9,924 nucleotides of DNA from an uncultured Capnocytophaga sp. (GCF_938029845.1 NZ_CALHGG010000050.1:1-9924); one strand, 5' to 3'. Counted from the first letter of the stretch, positions 1 through 6,076 are shown. A program made the numbers and translations. The notes: generated by a model not told the origin, from the letters alone.

Positions 1-284
1 TATAGCTGACGATGAATTAGTAGATTATCTTTCTTGGTTATCTGATTTCATAAAAAGAGTATTTTGATATTTTCTATACTTTGGGGATGGAAAAGGTTTG
101 GTTTTATACAAACATACACTATACAGATAGTTTTCTCAGCTTAGACTTATTTGATAGTGATTTTTTAAAACAAATAGCTTCTTATAAGATATCTATATCT
201 ATTCCTATGGACATATATAAAGTAACTGAACAGGAAATGATAGAGATGTTACGTAAAAGACAATTACGTAATAGACCATATTGA
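1..284 (+). pseudogene. Frameshifted 3' part of a DUF4279-like immunity gene
   Basis: This is the 3' portion of a second copy of the gene at 2608-3054; its 5' end lies outside the window. The first frame (from base 2, IADDELVDYLSW) matches residues 61 onward of the intact copy. An A run of five at 52-56, against four in the intact copy, shifts the frame and gives a TGA at 65-67. The rest of the protein continues in the next frame from about base 81 to the TGA at 282-284. Relative to the intact copy there are several substitutions and five extra residues near the C-terminus (bases 255-269). The intact homologue looks like a toxin-immunity protein, so this copy is probably a decayed immunity gene. 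A homopolymer sequencing error could also cause the frameshift. Confidence 0.7.
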
Positions 285-303
285 GTTGTTGAAAATATGT
301 ATA
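1..303 (+). repeat. Direct repeat, copy 1 of 2 (partner 2787-3073)
   Basis: Bases 1-303 align with 2787-3073 at high identity, with two length differences: one extra A (52-56) and 15 extra bases (255-269). Similarity continues past the immunity stop codon through GTTGTTGAAAATATGTATA and then ends abruptly. The two downstream sequences are unrelated, so 303/304 and 3073/3074 mark a recombination boundary. The left end of this copy is cut by the window. Confidence 0.9.
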
Positions 304-420
304 GCTGAAAACTATAAAAATAATAGACGTTGTTTTACAAAGCTATCAGAAGAGAAAAATAAACAACTTTACATTTTTTTGAGCAATGAAAGTGTACAAT
401 TGTGTAAGGAACTACGCTAA
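286..420 (+). pseudogene. Short open frame, possible toxin-tail or gene remnant
   Basis: The frame is open from the TTG at 286 to the TAA at 418-420 and reads LLKICIAENYKNN..., ending CKELR. It has no ATG. It starts in the same shared bases as the tail at 3056, but the sequences diverge after residue 6. It could be the tail of a lost toxin or simply non-coding AT-rich DNA. I do not recognise it. The stretch 421-471 shows no gene, hairpin or motif I can support. Confidence 0.2.
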
Positions 421-471
421 ATAAGTAAGTAATTCAACTTGCTAGTCACTAATTATTTTAAACAACTGTAA

Positions 472-573
472 ATTGTAAAAACAGGAAGGAGTTATTACGA
501 AATTACCCCTAAGAAACCTATGACTGTTGATGAATATCAAGCAGAATTAGCCAAAGTAACAGTAAAAGAATAG
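472..573 (+). pseudogene. C-terminal remnant of a toxin tip
   Basis: The frame is open from just after a TAA at 469-471 and has no start codon. It encodes about 33 residues, including GRSYYEITPKKPM and TVDEYQAELAKVTVKE, and ends in a TAG at 571-573. The composition is protein-like, and the frame stops five bases before the ATG of the next small gene. That is the spacing seen between other toxin tails and immunity genes in this array. I infer the last piece of a toxin whose core and catalytic part have been lost. The toxin family cannot be named. Confidence 0.4.
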
Positions 574-578
574 TTATT

Positions 579-869
579 ATGAAATATACAATAGAATACC
601 ATAGCGATATAGAAGATGATATGGATTGGTTTGACATAGAATCAAAAAATTATTTAAGAGATGTTGTACTAACAATTGAAAATAAGAATTATAATTTATA
701 TTTTTCAGGAATTGAAAGAGTTATGTATGATATTATAAATAGTGGACAAGGTTATTTTTTTAAAAAAAATTTAATTTTACTGCCTTCTTTTAGTAAAAAA
801 GCAATGGAAGAAACAATTGAAAAAATAGTAGAAAATGGCGTTTATAAATCATTCATTGAAGATTATTAA
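579..869 (+). CDS. Small acidic protein, candidate immunity protein
   Basis: Encodes 96 residues (MKYTIEYHSDIED... to SFIEDY), acidic, with no signal peptide or membrane segment, so probably cytoplasmic. I do not recognise the family. Its position, five bases after a toxin-tail remnant and directly before an Rhs core fragment, is the slot occupied by immunity genes elsewhere in the array. Only five bases separate it from the tail stop codon, so it was probably translated with the former toxin. The Rhs core homology starts at AATGGAAAGAG, overlapping the TAA at 867-869, so a recombination junction lies exactly at this gene's stop codon. Immunity function is inferred from position only. Confidence 0.6.
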   Translation: MKYTIEYHSDIEDDMDWFDIESKNYLRDVVLTIENKNYNLYFSGIERVMYDIINSGQGYFFKKNLILLPSFSKKAMEETIEKIVENGVYKSFIEDY

Positions 870-1240
870 TGGAAAGAGACCTTTGAGTTCAATTACAGCA
901 CAGGCTTATACGACTTAGGTACTGAACACAGCCCCACCACTTGGATTTTTGAAGCAGGCTCTTTTGTGCCCTGCGGAAAGATCTCCAATGGCAAGCATTA
1001 CTCCATCATCACCGACCACTTAGGCACGCCCATAGAAGCCTACAACCAAGAAGGTGAACTGATATGGGAACGCGAACAAGACCTCTATGGCAACTCCCGT
1101 CAAGGTTTTGCCAAAGAAAACTTCAGATGCCCCTTCAAATACCAAGGACAGTATTACGACCCTGAGATAGAACTTTGCTACAACCGATTTAGGTATTATC
1201 ACCCCGAGACGGGGAGGTATATAAGTGAAGACCCTATTGG
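868..1240 (+). repeat. Rhs core repeat, copy A
   Basis: Core DNA is shared with copy B (2353-2542), copy C (3576-3983) and copy D (4772-4975) at high identity by eye. Left end at the preceding TAA; right end near the DPIGF codons, after which the tip-linked variable segment begins. The copy inside 7649-8540 is the same domain but strongly diverged in DNA sequence. Confidence 0.8.
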
Positions 1241-1667
1241 GTTTTTATCTGGAGAACCTAACTTTTTTGCTTATGTAAGTGATACCAATGCTTGGGTGGA
1301 TTTACTGGGGTTGAGTGAGAATTCTTATAATAGAAAAGAAGAAGATATTGAATGGATAACTGTAGGACGCTGGATGAGTGAAGAAGAATATAACCTTATG
1401 AAAAAGAGTGATATACCAATAGGAGAATCTGGTGGATTAACTTTTGTTACAACAGGAGGACACGATTCTTATACAGGGGCAGATAAAGGAAGTATATATG
1501 TAGAATTTGAAGTTCCTAAGAATAGTCTAATACAAGGAGGTAAAGAAAATTGGTATAAAATAGTGAGTCCAACAGCAAGTAGATCTCAGAAATATCAAGT
1601 TGAAAAACAAGGAGGGGAAATTCCTCCTAAATATAGAAATTTGACTCCTCCTATATTAACTAAATAA
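870..1667 (+). CDS. 5'-truncated Rhs with TreTu-like ADP-ribosyltransferase toxin tip
   Basis: The frame is open from the in-frame TAA at 867-869. No ATG precedes the core; the first near-standard start is GTG at 966, which gives 233 residues and lies inside conserved core, so it is probably not a natural start. Counting from 966, the core contains SIITDHLGTP (13-22), KYQGQYYD (58-65), HPETGRYISEDPIGF (79-93) and VDLLGL (111-116), where Rhs proteins normally autocleave. The tip, from 1314, carries GRWMSEEEY with R135, a T-rich strand LTFVTTGG (158-165) and YVEFEVP with E180/E182. This is the R-S/T-E pattern of the TreTu family, which ADP-ribosylates EF-Tu in Salmonella Rhs toxins. The match is from memory of the family. 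The N-terminal cage and carrier parts are missing, so secretion as encoded here is unlikely. Two immunity genes follow, the first after 2 bases. Confidence 0.75.
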   Translation, partial: WKETFEFNYSTGLYDLGTEHSPTTWIFEAGSFVPCGKISNGKHYSIITDHLGTPIEAYNQEGELIWEREQDLYGNSRQGFAKENFRCPFKYQGQYYDPEIELCYNRFRYYHPETGRYISEDPIGFLSGEPNFFAYVSDTNAWVDLLGLSENSYNRKEEDIEWITVGRWMSEEEYNLMKKSDIPIGESGGLTFVTTGGHDSYTGADKGSIYVEFEVPKNSLIQGGKENWYKIVSPTASRSQKYQVEKQGGEIPPKYRNLTPPILTK

Positions 1668-1669
1668 AT

Positions 1670-1954
1670 ATGAAAGAAAAAATTAATTGTTTTATGAGTA
1701 GATTCAGCTCAAAATTGAATAAGTATAAGGTAAATATACATACTTTTGATAATAGCCTTAACGATCCTTTTGGTATTTTGACAAGAATAGATTTTGAATA
1801 TAAAAATATAGAAGGCTACGTAAGCTTTTATAGTAAGGGAGTTATAAATATAGAAATATTTGATTACAACACAGGTAGTATCATATTTAATACACTACTA
1901 ATGCCAGAAGATGATTCTACAGAGGCTTTTAATCAGTTTGACAAATTAATATAA
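1670..1954 (+). CDS. TriTu-like immunity protein for the TreTu-type toxin
   Basis: Encodes 94 residues. The ATG lies two bases after the toxin stop codon (TAAATATG), an arrangement typical of coupled toxin and immunity genes. The protein is small and soluble, with alternating beta strands: a KVNIHTFDNS segment (19-28), RIDFEY, GYVSFYSKGVINIEIFDYNTG (49-69) and an acidic C-terminus. The central pattern, a strand ending in a glycine turn and then an IEIFDYNTG-like strand, resembles TriTu immunity proteins, which bind and block TreTu ADP-ribosyltransferases. I base this on family memory plus the adjacent TreTu-like tip; position alone would support immunity. It is expected to act in the cytoplasm. 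Confidence 0.6.
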   Translation: MKEKINCFMSRFSSKLNKYKVNIHTFDNSLNDPFGILTRIDFEYKNIEGYVSFYSKGVINIEIFDYNTGSIIFNTLLMPEDDSTEAFNQFDKLI

Positions 1955-1956
1955 CT

Positions 1957-2352
1957 ATGATAATAGGAAAGAAAAAAGATATTAGCTTTATTGATATATT
2001 AAGTCTCATAAAATGTCCAGAAAAGTATTATTGGAAAATAGTTTGGATATACGCTTTTTATTACCCCTCTAATCTTGTGTATTTAGAAGATAAAATTAAT
2101 TCTTCAAAAGGATATGACATTAAATTAGAGGATTTAAAAAGACTAATAGAGTCAGTAGGGCAGCTTATTGAGCTAATATTAATTGGTGATAAAGGAATTA
2201 TAGAAGATTATTCTATTGAAAAAGAGGAAGAAATAAAGAATAAATATGATTTCTTTATAGAATATGTTGATTCTTCTTATTGGGAGATTTTCTCTAAAGA
2301 CAATGATTTTAGCAACAAATTAAAAGAGTTTGATACCAATTCAAAAGAATAA
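1957..2352 (+). CDS. Second immunity candidate in the TreTu-like cassette
   Basis: Encodes 131 residues and starts two bases after the TAA of the preceding gene. The N-terminal half is helical and aromatic (YYWKIVWIYAFYYP, 24-37). The C-terminal part has FFIEYVDSSYWEIFSKD, a motif I associate with small proteins found beside polymorphic toxins, although I cannot give the family a name. There is no signal peptide. It may be the immunity gene of an older toxin that was replaced by the TreTu-like tip, or an accessory gene of the same cassette. Rhs core homology in the next fragment begins directly after its TAA at 2350-2352. Confidence 0.6.
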   Translation: MIIGKKKDISFIDILSLIKCPEKYYWKIVWIYAFYYPSNLVYLEDKINSSKGYDIKLEDLKRLIESVGQLIELILIGDKGIIEDYSIEKEEEIKNKYDFFIEYVDSSYWEIFSKDNDFSNKLKEFDTNSKE

Positions 2353-2582
2353 GGTTACAAATATAACTACGTTGGCAGTATAAGTGGGATGCCTTTGGAA
2401 TGCTCAAAGAGGTAAGACGCCTTACCAAACATTTTAGCCGCACCACCACCCACTTTTTGTGGAGTGGCAATGTACCCTTGCACGAATGGAAAGAAACCTT
2501 TGAGCTCAATTACAGCACAGGTTTATATGACTTAGGTACTGATGATATTTACTTAAGGACTAATAGAAAAAAATATCGATAA
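2353..2582 (+). pseudogene. Broken Rhs core fragment with a short toxin tail
   Basis: The piece starts with GYKYNY in one frame (2353-2370), then continues as WQYKWDAFGMLKEV in another from 2373. The simplest reading is loss of one base near 2371. KEVRR runs directly into RLTKHFSR at about 2412, whereas the copy at 3582 reads DAPGRRLTK. The stretch normally between the KEV strand and GRR is therefore deleted, probably across a shared AGACG. The frame then matches the other cores (HFLWSGNVPLHEW) until base 2542. From there it switches to a non-core tail, DIYLRTNRKKYR, with a TAA at 2580-2582. The tail is probably the end of the toxin formerly paired with the downstream immunity gene. No start codon fits a functional protein. 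Confidence 0.75.
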
Positions 2583-2607
2583 ACACAGGAAATAAATTAG
2601 AATAAAT

Positions 2608-3054
2608 ATGATTGCTTATTATATCACCATAGAAATATTAGGAACAGAGTTATTAATAGATGAAATACTTAAAATATTAGGTAATAAGATTAAGATAGAG
2701 TATATCATCCATCCAAATGATAAGAAGCCTAAAAGAGATGAAAAATATGGCTTTGGTTGTATTTCTTTATCGCATCCTAAAGTTTATATAGCTGACGATG
2801 AATTAGTAGATTATCTTTCTTGGTTATCTGATTTCATAAAAGAGTATTTTGATATTTTCTATACTTTGGGGATGGAAAAGGCTTGTTTTTTTACAAACAT
2901 ATACTATACAGATAGTTTTCTCAGCTTAGAGTTATTTGATAGTGATTTTTTTAAACAAATAGCTTCTTATAAGATATCTATATCTATTCCTATGAACATA
3001 TATAAAGAAACTGAACAGGAAATTATAGAGATGTTACGTAATAGACCATATTGA
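2608..3054 (+). CDS. DUF4279-like protein, probable immunity protein (intact copy)
   Basis: Encodes 148 residues from an ATG 25 bases after the preceding toxin-tail stop codon. The pattern fits the DUF4279 family as I know it: an N-terminal strand and helix ITIEILGTELLIDEILKILG (7-26), a central strand GFGCISLSHP, a helix LVDYLSWLSDFIKEYF, and a late FLSLELFDSDFFKQIASYK with a final beta strand ISISIPMNIY. DUF4279 proteins occur beside polymorphic toxins and elsewhere. There is no signal peptide. The family call is moderate and from memory. A frameshifted partial duplicate lies at 1-284. The toxin partner survives only as the short tail at 2543-2582. Confidence 0.65.
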   Translation: MIAYYITIEILGTELLIDEILKILGNKIKIEYIIHPNDKKPKRDEKYGFGCISLSHPKVYIADDELVDYLSWLSDFIKEYFDIFYTLGMEKACFFTNIYYTDSFLSLELFDSDFFKQIASYKISISIPMNIYKETEQEIIEMLRNRPY

Positions 3055-3073
3055 GTTGTTGAAAATATGTATA
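2787..3073 (+). repeat. Direct repeat, copy 2 of 2 (partner 1-303)
   Basis: This is the intact-frame copy of the repeat. It covers the last two thirds of the DUF4279-like gene plus 19 bases beyond its stop codon. Beyond 3073 the sequence enters an unrelated toxin tail. The 15-base difference from copy 1 is flanked by TTACGT, which suggests slippage between short direct repeats. Confidence 0.9.
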
Positions 3074-3268
3074 CCAGCTGTTCAAAGAGAAGTTAGTTTG
3101 GAGCAATCTGATGAAGTACCTCATGCACATAAAGAGAGTGTATCTTCATCATGTATTTCTAATGGAGATTATGGGCGAGAAGATAGACCAAATGTAACAA
3201 AATATAATGATAGTAATGAACCTATTCCTAGTAGAGGAAGAGAAGCACATATTCAGATAGAATGGTAA
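3056..3268 (+). pseudogene. C-terminal remnant of a toxin tip, family unknown
   Basis: Open frame of 70 residues from a TTG at 3056 to a TAA at 3266-3268. The first six residues (LLKICI) come from the repeated DNA shared with 286-303, so the start is fortuitous. Beyond them it reads PAVQREVSLEQSDEVPHAHK... and ends EPIPSRGREAHIQIEW. The protein is hydrophilic, rich in Ser, Glu and His. It stops 19 bases before the next small gene, matching the tail-plus-immunity layout of the array. It contains no Rhs core sequence and no intact catalytic motif that I can name. I infer the end of a displaced toxin. Confidence 0.45.
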
Positions 3269-3287
3269 TATAATAAACTAAAATATT

Positions 3288-3539
3288 ATGAACGATAATG
3301 AATTTTATAATTTTTGCATGAAAGAGCTCACAAAATATGAGGATAATTATGATATAGATCCATTCGACTCATTAAAAAAAATGGTAGACTTATATGATTT
3401 GATAAAAAAAACTAATTTTCATGATATTGGGGATAGAATTGAATTATGGTTAGATGAGTATGGTGATGAGAATATTATAGAATATATTAAGAATACCAAA
3501 AATCCATATTTAATAGGTACTTTAATCGGAAAAAATTAG
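3288..3539 (+). CDS. Small acidic helical protein, candidate immunity protein
   Basis: Encodes 83 residues (MNDNEFYNFCMKEL... to LIGTLIGKN), strongly acidic and predicted helical from sequence, with no signal peptide or membrane segment. Family not recognised. It follows a toxin-tail remnant by 19 bases and precedes an Rhs core fragment, which is the immunity position. The 27 bases after its TAG (3540-3566) look non-coding before Rhs core similarity begins. Immunity function is inferred from position. Confidence 0.55.
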   Translation: MNDNEFYNFCMKELTKYEDNYDIDPFDSLKKMVDLYDLIKKTNFHDIGDRIELWLDEYGDENIIEYIKNTKNPYLIGTLIGKN

Positions 3540-3566
3540 ATATTATCATTTTTCATAGCCTAATAA

Positions 3567-4037
3567 CTAACCTTTACTTTCGATGCTCCTGGCAGACGGC
3601 TTACCAAACATTTTAGCCGCACCACCACCCACTTTTTGTGGAGTGGCAATGTACCCTTGCACGAATGGAAAGAGACCTTTGAGTTCAATTACAACACAGG
3701 TTTATATGACTTAAGTACTGAGCACAGTCCCACCACTTGGATTTTTGAGGCGGGTTCTTTTGTGCCCTGTGGAAAAATCACCAACAGCAAACATTATTCC
3801 ATTATCACCGACCATTTAGGTACACCCATAGAAGTCTACAACCAAGAAGGCGCGCTAATATGGGAACGCGAGCAAGACCTCTACGGCAACTCCCGTCAGG
3901 GCTTTGCAAAAGAAAACTTCAGATGTCCGTTCAAGTACCAAGGGCAGTACTATGATAGCGAGGTTGAACTCTGCTACAACCGAAGTGACAGGATTGCAAA
4001 AAAGAGTCATAAATGTAATAAAAAAAACAAATTTTAA
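3567..4037 (+). CDS. 5'- and core-truncated Rhs fragment with a short foreign tail
   Basis: The frame is open from after a TAA at 3564-3566 and has no ATG; a TTG at 3636 would give 133 residues. The core reads FDAPGRRLTKHF, LWSGNVPLHEW, SIITDHLGTP, and KYQGQYYDSEVELCYNR, and stops at 3983. The RFRYYHPETG and DPIGF motifs and the autocleavage segment present at 1184-1313 are missing. In their place are 17 residues, SDRIAKKSHKCNKKNKF, ending in a TAA that directly abuts the ATG of the SUKH gene (TAAATG). The basic tail is probably the last part of the toxin once paired with that immunity gene. Recombination here joined core to tip inside the core rather than at the usual boundary. The product cannot be an active Rhs toxin. 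Confidence 0.7.
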   Translation, partial: LTFTFDAPGRRLTKHFSRTTTHFLWSGNVPLHEWKETFEFNYNTGLYDLSTEHSPTTWIFEAGSFVPCGKITNSKHYSIITDHLGTPIEVYNQEGALIWEREQDLYGNSRQGFAKENFRCPFKYQGQYYDSEVELCYNRSDRIAKKSHKCNKKNKF

Positions 4038-4556
4038 ATGGAAAATAGAATATTTATTGAACAATTATGTAATAAAGGATGGAATGTCAAAACAGTAGAT
4101 ATTTCAAATCTTGTAATTAACTCTTCAGCTAAAGGAAGAGTTGCAAAAACAATAGAAGAATATAAAGAATTTCTTAAAATATTTTCTTTATGCTCTAATA
4201 GGGAAGACAATATTTGGTTCTTATCTTATCAAGATTTTTCTAAAAATGATGAAAACTCTTTTTCTTGGAATGAATTTGAATGTCAGAGTATTGATTCTGC
4301 CTTAGACGAAGAAATGTTATCTGATATTAAATCCTTTTGGGATAAACATTTGCCAATTTTAATGTCTGTAAAAAATGGATATAGCTATGTCGCAATAGGT
4401 ATAGGTGAATTTAATAATGGAAAAATATTTTATGGTACAGAACCTGAGTATGAAGATGTAGCTATAATTGCTAATTCATTTTATGAATTTAAAGAAAAAT
4501 ATATATCTGCATTAAATGGAAAGGATTACGAAAATTTTTACCAGTATATTATTTAA
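4038..4556 (+). CDS. SMI1/KNR4 (SUKH) superfamily immunity protein
   Basis: Encodes 172 residues; its ATG follows the upstream TAA with no gap. The C-terminal half shows a SUKH-like order: a helix ending SFWDKHLPILMSV (99-111), NGYSYVAIGI (113-122), a G-turn with GKIFYGTEPEYEDVAIIANSF (128-148), then the closing helix YEFKEKYISAL (149-159). The NGYxYxAI strand, the acidic xEPExEDV turn and the A-(D/N)-SFxEF helix are typical of the superfamily. SUKH proteins are widespread cytoplasmic immunity proteins against nuclease toxins. The subfamily cannot be set by eye. Its cognate toxin survives only as the 17-residue tail immediately upstream. Confidence 0.7.
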   Translation: MENRIFIEQLCNKGWNVKTVDISNLVINSSAKGRVAKTIEEYKEFLKIFSLCSNREDNIWFLSYQDFSKNDENSFSWNEFECQSIDSALDEEMLSDIKSFWDKHLPILMSVKNGYSYVAIGIGEFNNGKIFYGTEPEYEDVAIIANSFYEFKEKYISALNGKDYENFYQYII

Positions 4557-4769
4557 ATATTTTCTTAGTATTGGATATAAAAATTTTGTGTTAGGTACTT
4601 GCTCAATGTTTTAAAAAGTAGTAATTTTGTAGGTTGAGGAATTTACGGTACTTTTACCTCACAGGGGTGTATGAGTACCACACAGGCAAAATATGCGAGT
4701 ACTCAAAGCAGGGTATATAGAGGGAATATCACCATTGTTCACTGTACTCTATACACTATGCACTAATGA
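4557..4769. other. Interval with no supported gene; GC-richer patch of unknown origin
   Basis: The first 60 bases after the SUKH gene are AT-rich and look non-coding. Bases 4640-4760 are GC-richer and have two competing short open frames, one containing VYEYHTGKICEYSKQGI ending at a TAG, another GIYGTFTSQGCMSTT. The patch may be the eroded end of a further toxin or backbone piece. Rhs core homology resumes at 4772. No hairpin terminator is visible. Confidence 0.35.
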
Positions 4770-5412
4770 AGAGCCTACAACCAAGAAGGCGAGCTGATAT
4801 GGGAACGCGAACAAGACCTCCTCTATGGCAACTCCCGTCAAGGTTTTGCTAAAGAAAACTTTAGATGTCCGTTCAAGTACCAAGGACAATATTACGATCC
4901 CGAAATAGAACTTTGCTACAATAGGTTTAGGTATTATCACCCTGAGACGGGGAGGTATATAAGTGAAGACCCTATTCGGTTGGCGGGTGGGCTGGCTTTT
5001 TATCGGTATGTGATGGATTGTAATGGAGGGGTAGATGTCTTTGGTTTGAATGAGATGCCAAAAGGAGGATGGAACTACCATAATATGCCCAAAATAGAAG
5101 ATTATCAATTACATCATGTCATTCCTAAATCAATGTATAAAAGCTGCTGGTTTTGATGTTCATAAACCAAGTAATCTAATATATTTACCTACAGAAGAAG
5201 GTATACATCCTACAAGAAGTGTTCATAAAGGTTGGAATAAAGGGCATAAAGAATATAATGACTATATTAAAGAGCAATTAGAAGATATTTGGGACAAGGG
5301 CAAAGATGGAAAATGGACGCAGCAACAGTTTAGGGACACAATTGAAGAATTAAGAAGAGAAACAAGATTAGAGTTAAGAAATGGCAGCAGGAAATGCTAT
5401 TCAATTCATTAA
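4770..5412 (+). pseudogene. Rhs core fragment with a frameshifted AHH-type nuclease tip
   Basis: Core similarity starts at AGCCTACAACC (4772) with no start codon; the frame opens after a TGA at 4767-4769. Compared with the core at 870 it has a duplicated CTC codon (4818-4823), and the DPIG motif reads DPIR. The core ends VDVFGL (to 5048). The tip reads KIEDYQLHHVIPKSMY. An A run of four at 5139-5142 then shifts the frame to a TGA at 5154-5156. Dropping one A restores KAAGFDVHKPSNLIYLP... through SVHKGWNKGHKEYNDYI to a TAA at 5410-5412. LHHVIPKS, then AGFD...NxIYLP, then a distal H-x-G-x-N-x-GHxxYN match the AHH group of HNH/ColE7-like DNases. As sequenced the toxin is inactive, cut just after the HH pair. 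A sequencing indel is possible. Confidence 0.75.
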
Positions 5413-5425
5413 ATTATTTTAATAT

Positions 5426-5956
5426 ATGTATTTTAAATTTTCAGATTTTTACAAAAGAGACGTTTATTTTAGATATGCTGATAGTAATGTTGTAGAACAA
5501 GGGAACTTTGATAATGGAGTGAAAATCAAACAGTCTGAGGTTCTGTATTACAATGTTGATAAAATAGATAGTTATCTAACATCTTATGATGTTTTACCTA
5601 CTTTCGGTCCACGATTGGTAAGCACTAAATTTAAAGAGATTTTTGAGGATATTAATGAAAAAGAAATTCAATTTTTCCCAGCAATAATTAGAGATAGTAA
5701 AGACTATACAATTGAAGGATTTTATACTTTAAATATTCTACATTGTATACCTTGTTTAGATTTTACTAAAAGTATTGTTAAAAAAACCTCTTATGGAGGT
5801 TTAAGAATAGATGAACTTCATATTCTTCCTAATTCATTGGATCCTTATAATATAGTCAGAATGGAAGAACATCGTTCTTTTATTATTGTTACACAAAAAT
5901 TCAAACAAATTTGTGAACACCATAAATTAAAAGGTTTTTATTTTAAAGAAATATAG
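5426..5956 (+). CDS. Imm11/DUF1629-type immunity protein
   Basis: Encodes 176 residues, 13 bases after the AHH tip stop codon. Motifs in order are DVLPTFGPRLVSTKFKEIF (55-73), IQFFPAIIRD (81-90), NILHCIPCLDFTKS (103-116), a late LHILP plus NIVRMEEHRSFIIVT (142-156), and the closing KLKGFYFKEI. The order 'xxPT-GP-LVS', 'QFxPA', 'NxLxxxxCLD', 'FR-xxxIIV', 'GxxF' is that of the DUF1629 family, known as Imm11 among polymorphic-toxin immunity proteins (Imm43 is a related alternative). It should bind the adjacent nuclease in the cytoplasm. The gene is open although its toxin is frameshifted, as expected if protection is still useful. The family call is from memory. Confidence 0.65.
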   Translation: MYFKFSDFYKRDVYFRYADSNVVEQGNFDNGVKIKQSEVLYYNVDKIDSYLTSYDVLPTFGPRLVSTKFKEIFEDINEKEIQFFPAIIRDSKDYTIEGFYTLNILHCIPCLDFTKSIVKKTSYGGLRIDELHILPNSLDPYNIVRMEEHRSFIIVTQKFKQICEHHKLKGFYFKEI

Positions 5957-6076
5957 GAAAAAATGGCACTCATTCAGAGTATATGACTGAATTCCCTTTA
6001 GAAAGCACAGCACTTTACCTATTTTTCTAAAAAAAGTTTAAACAGCTTCAGAAAAAGTAAACCATTAAGCATATGA
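5957..6076 (+). pseudogene. Second-module fragment joined to a short toxin tail
   Basis: One frame reads GKNGTHSEYMTEFPLESTALYLFF and stops at a TAA (6028-6030). PLESTALYLF matches the module at 6776-6817 (PLESIALYLF; 36 of 42 bases identical by eye). In the next frame SKKSLNSFRKSKPLSI runs to a TGA at 6074-6076, which overlaps the ATG of the following gene (ATGA). The simplest view is a conserved-module end joined to a toxin tail with a one-base shift near the A run at 6029-6034. The ATGA overlap points to former translational coupling of toxin and immunity. No start codon or catalytic motif remains. Confidence 0.5.

Noticed and set aside
2400..2582. A separate 60-residue gene starting at ATG 2400
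   Set aside because: The ATG is a core-internal methionine (AFGMLKEV); the frame is part of the broken Rhs fragment.
3904..4098. Alternative frame ending inside the SUKH gene (QKRVINVIKKTNFKWK) as the real toxin tail
   Set aside because: It would overlap the immunity gene by about 60 bases and leaves the conserved core frame; the in-frame tail ending TAAATG fits the cassette layout better.
4585..4629. Bacteroidota-type promoter with TTTG and TAATTTTG (also 6594-6640)
   Set aside because: The TAnnTTTG box is present, but the upstream TTTG is over 30 bases away instead of about 20, and such boxes are common in AT-rich DNA.
4749..5108. Minus-strand open frame of 119 codons, and similar minus-strand frames at 1020-1202 and 3855-4064
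   Set aside because: They lie antisense to the conserved Rhs core and recur only because the core is repeated; the plus-strand reading carries the domain motifs.
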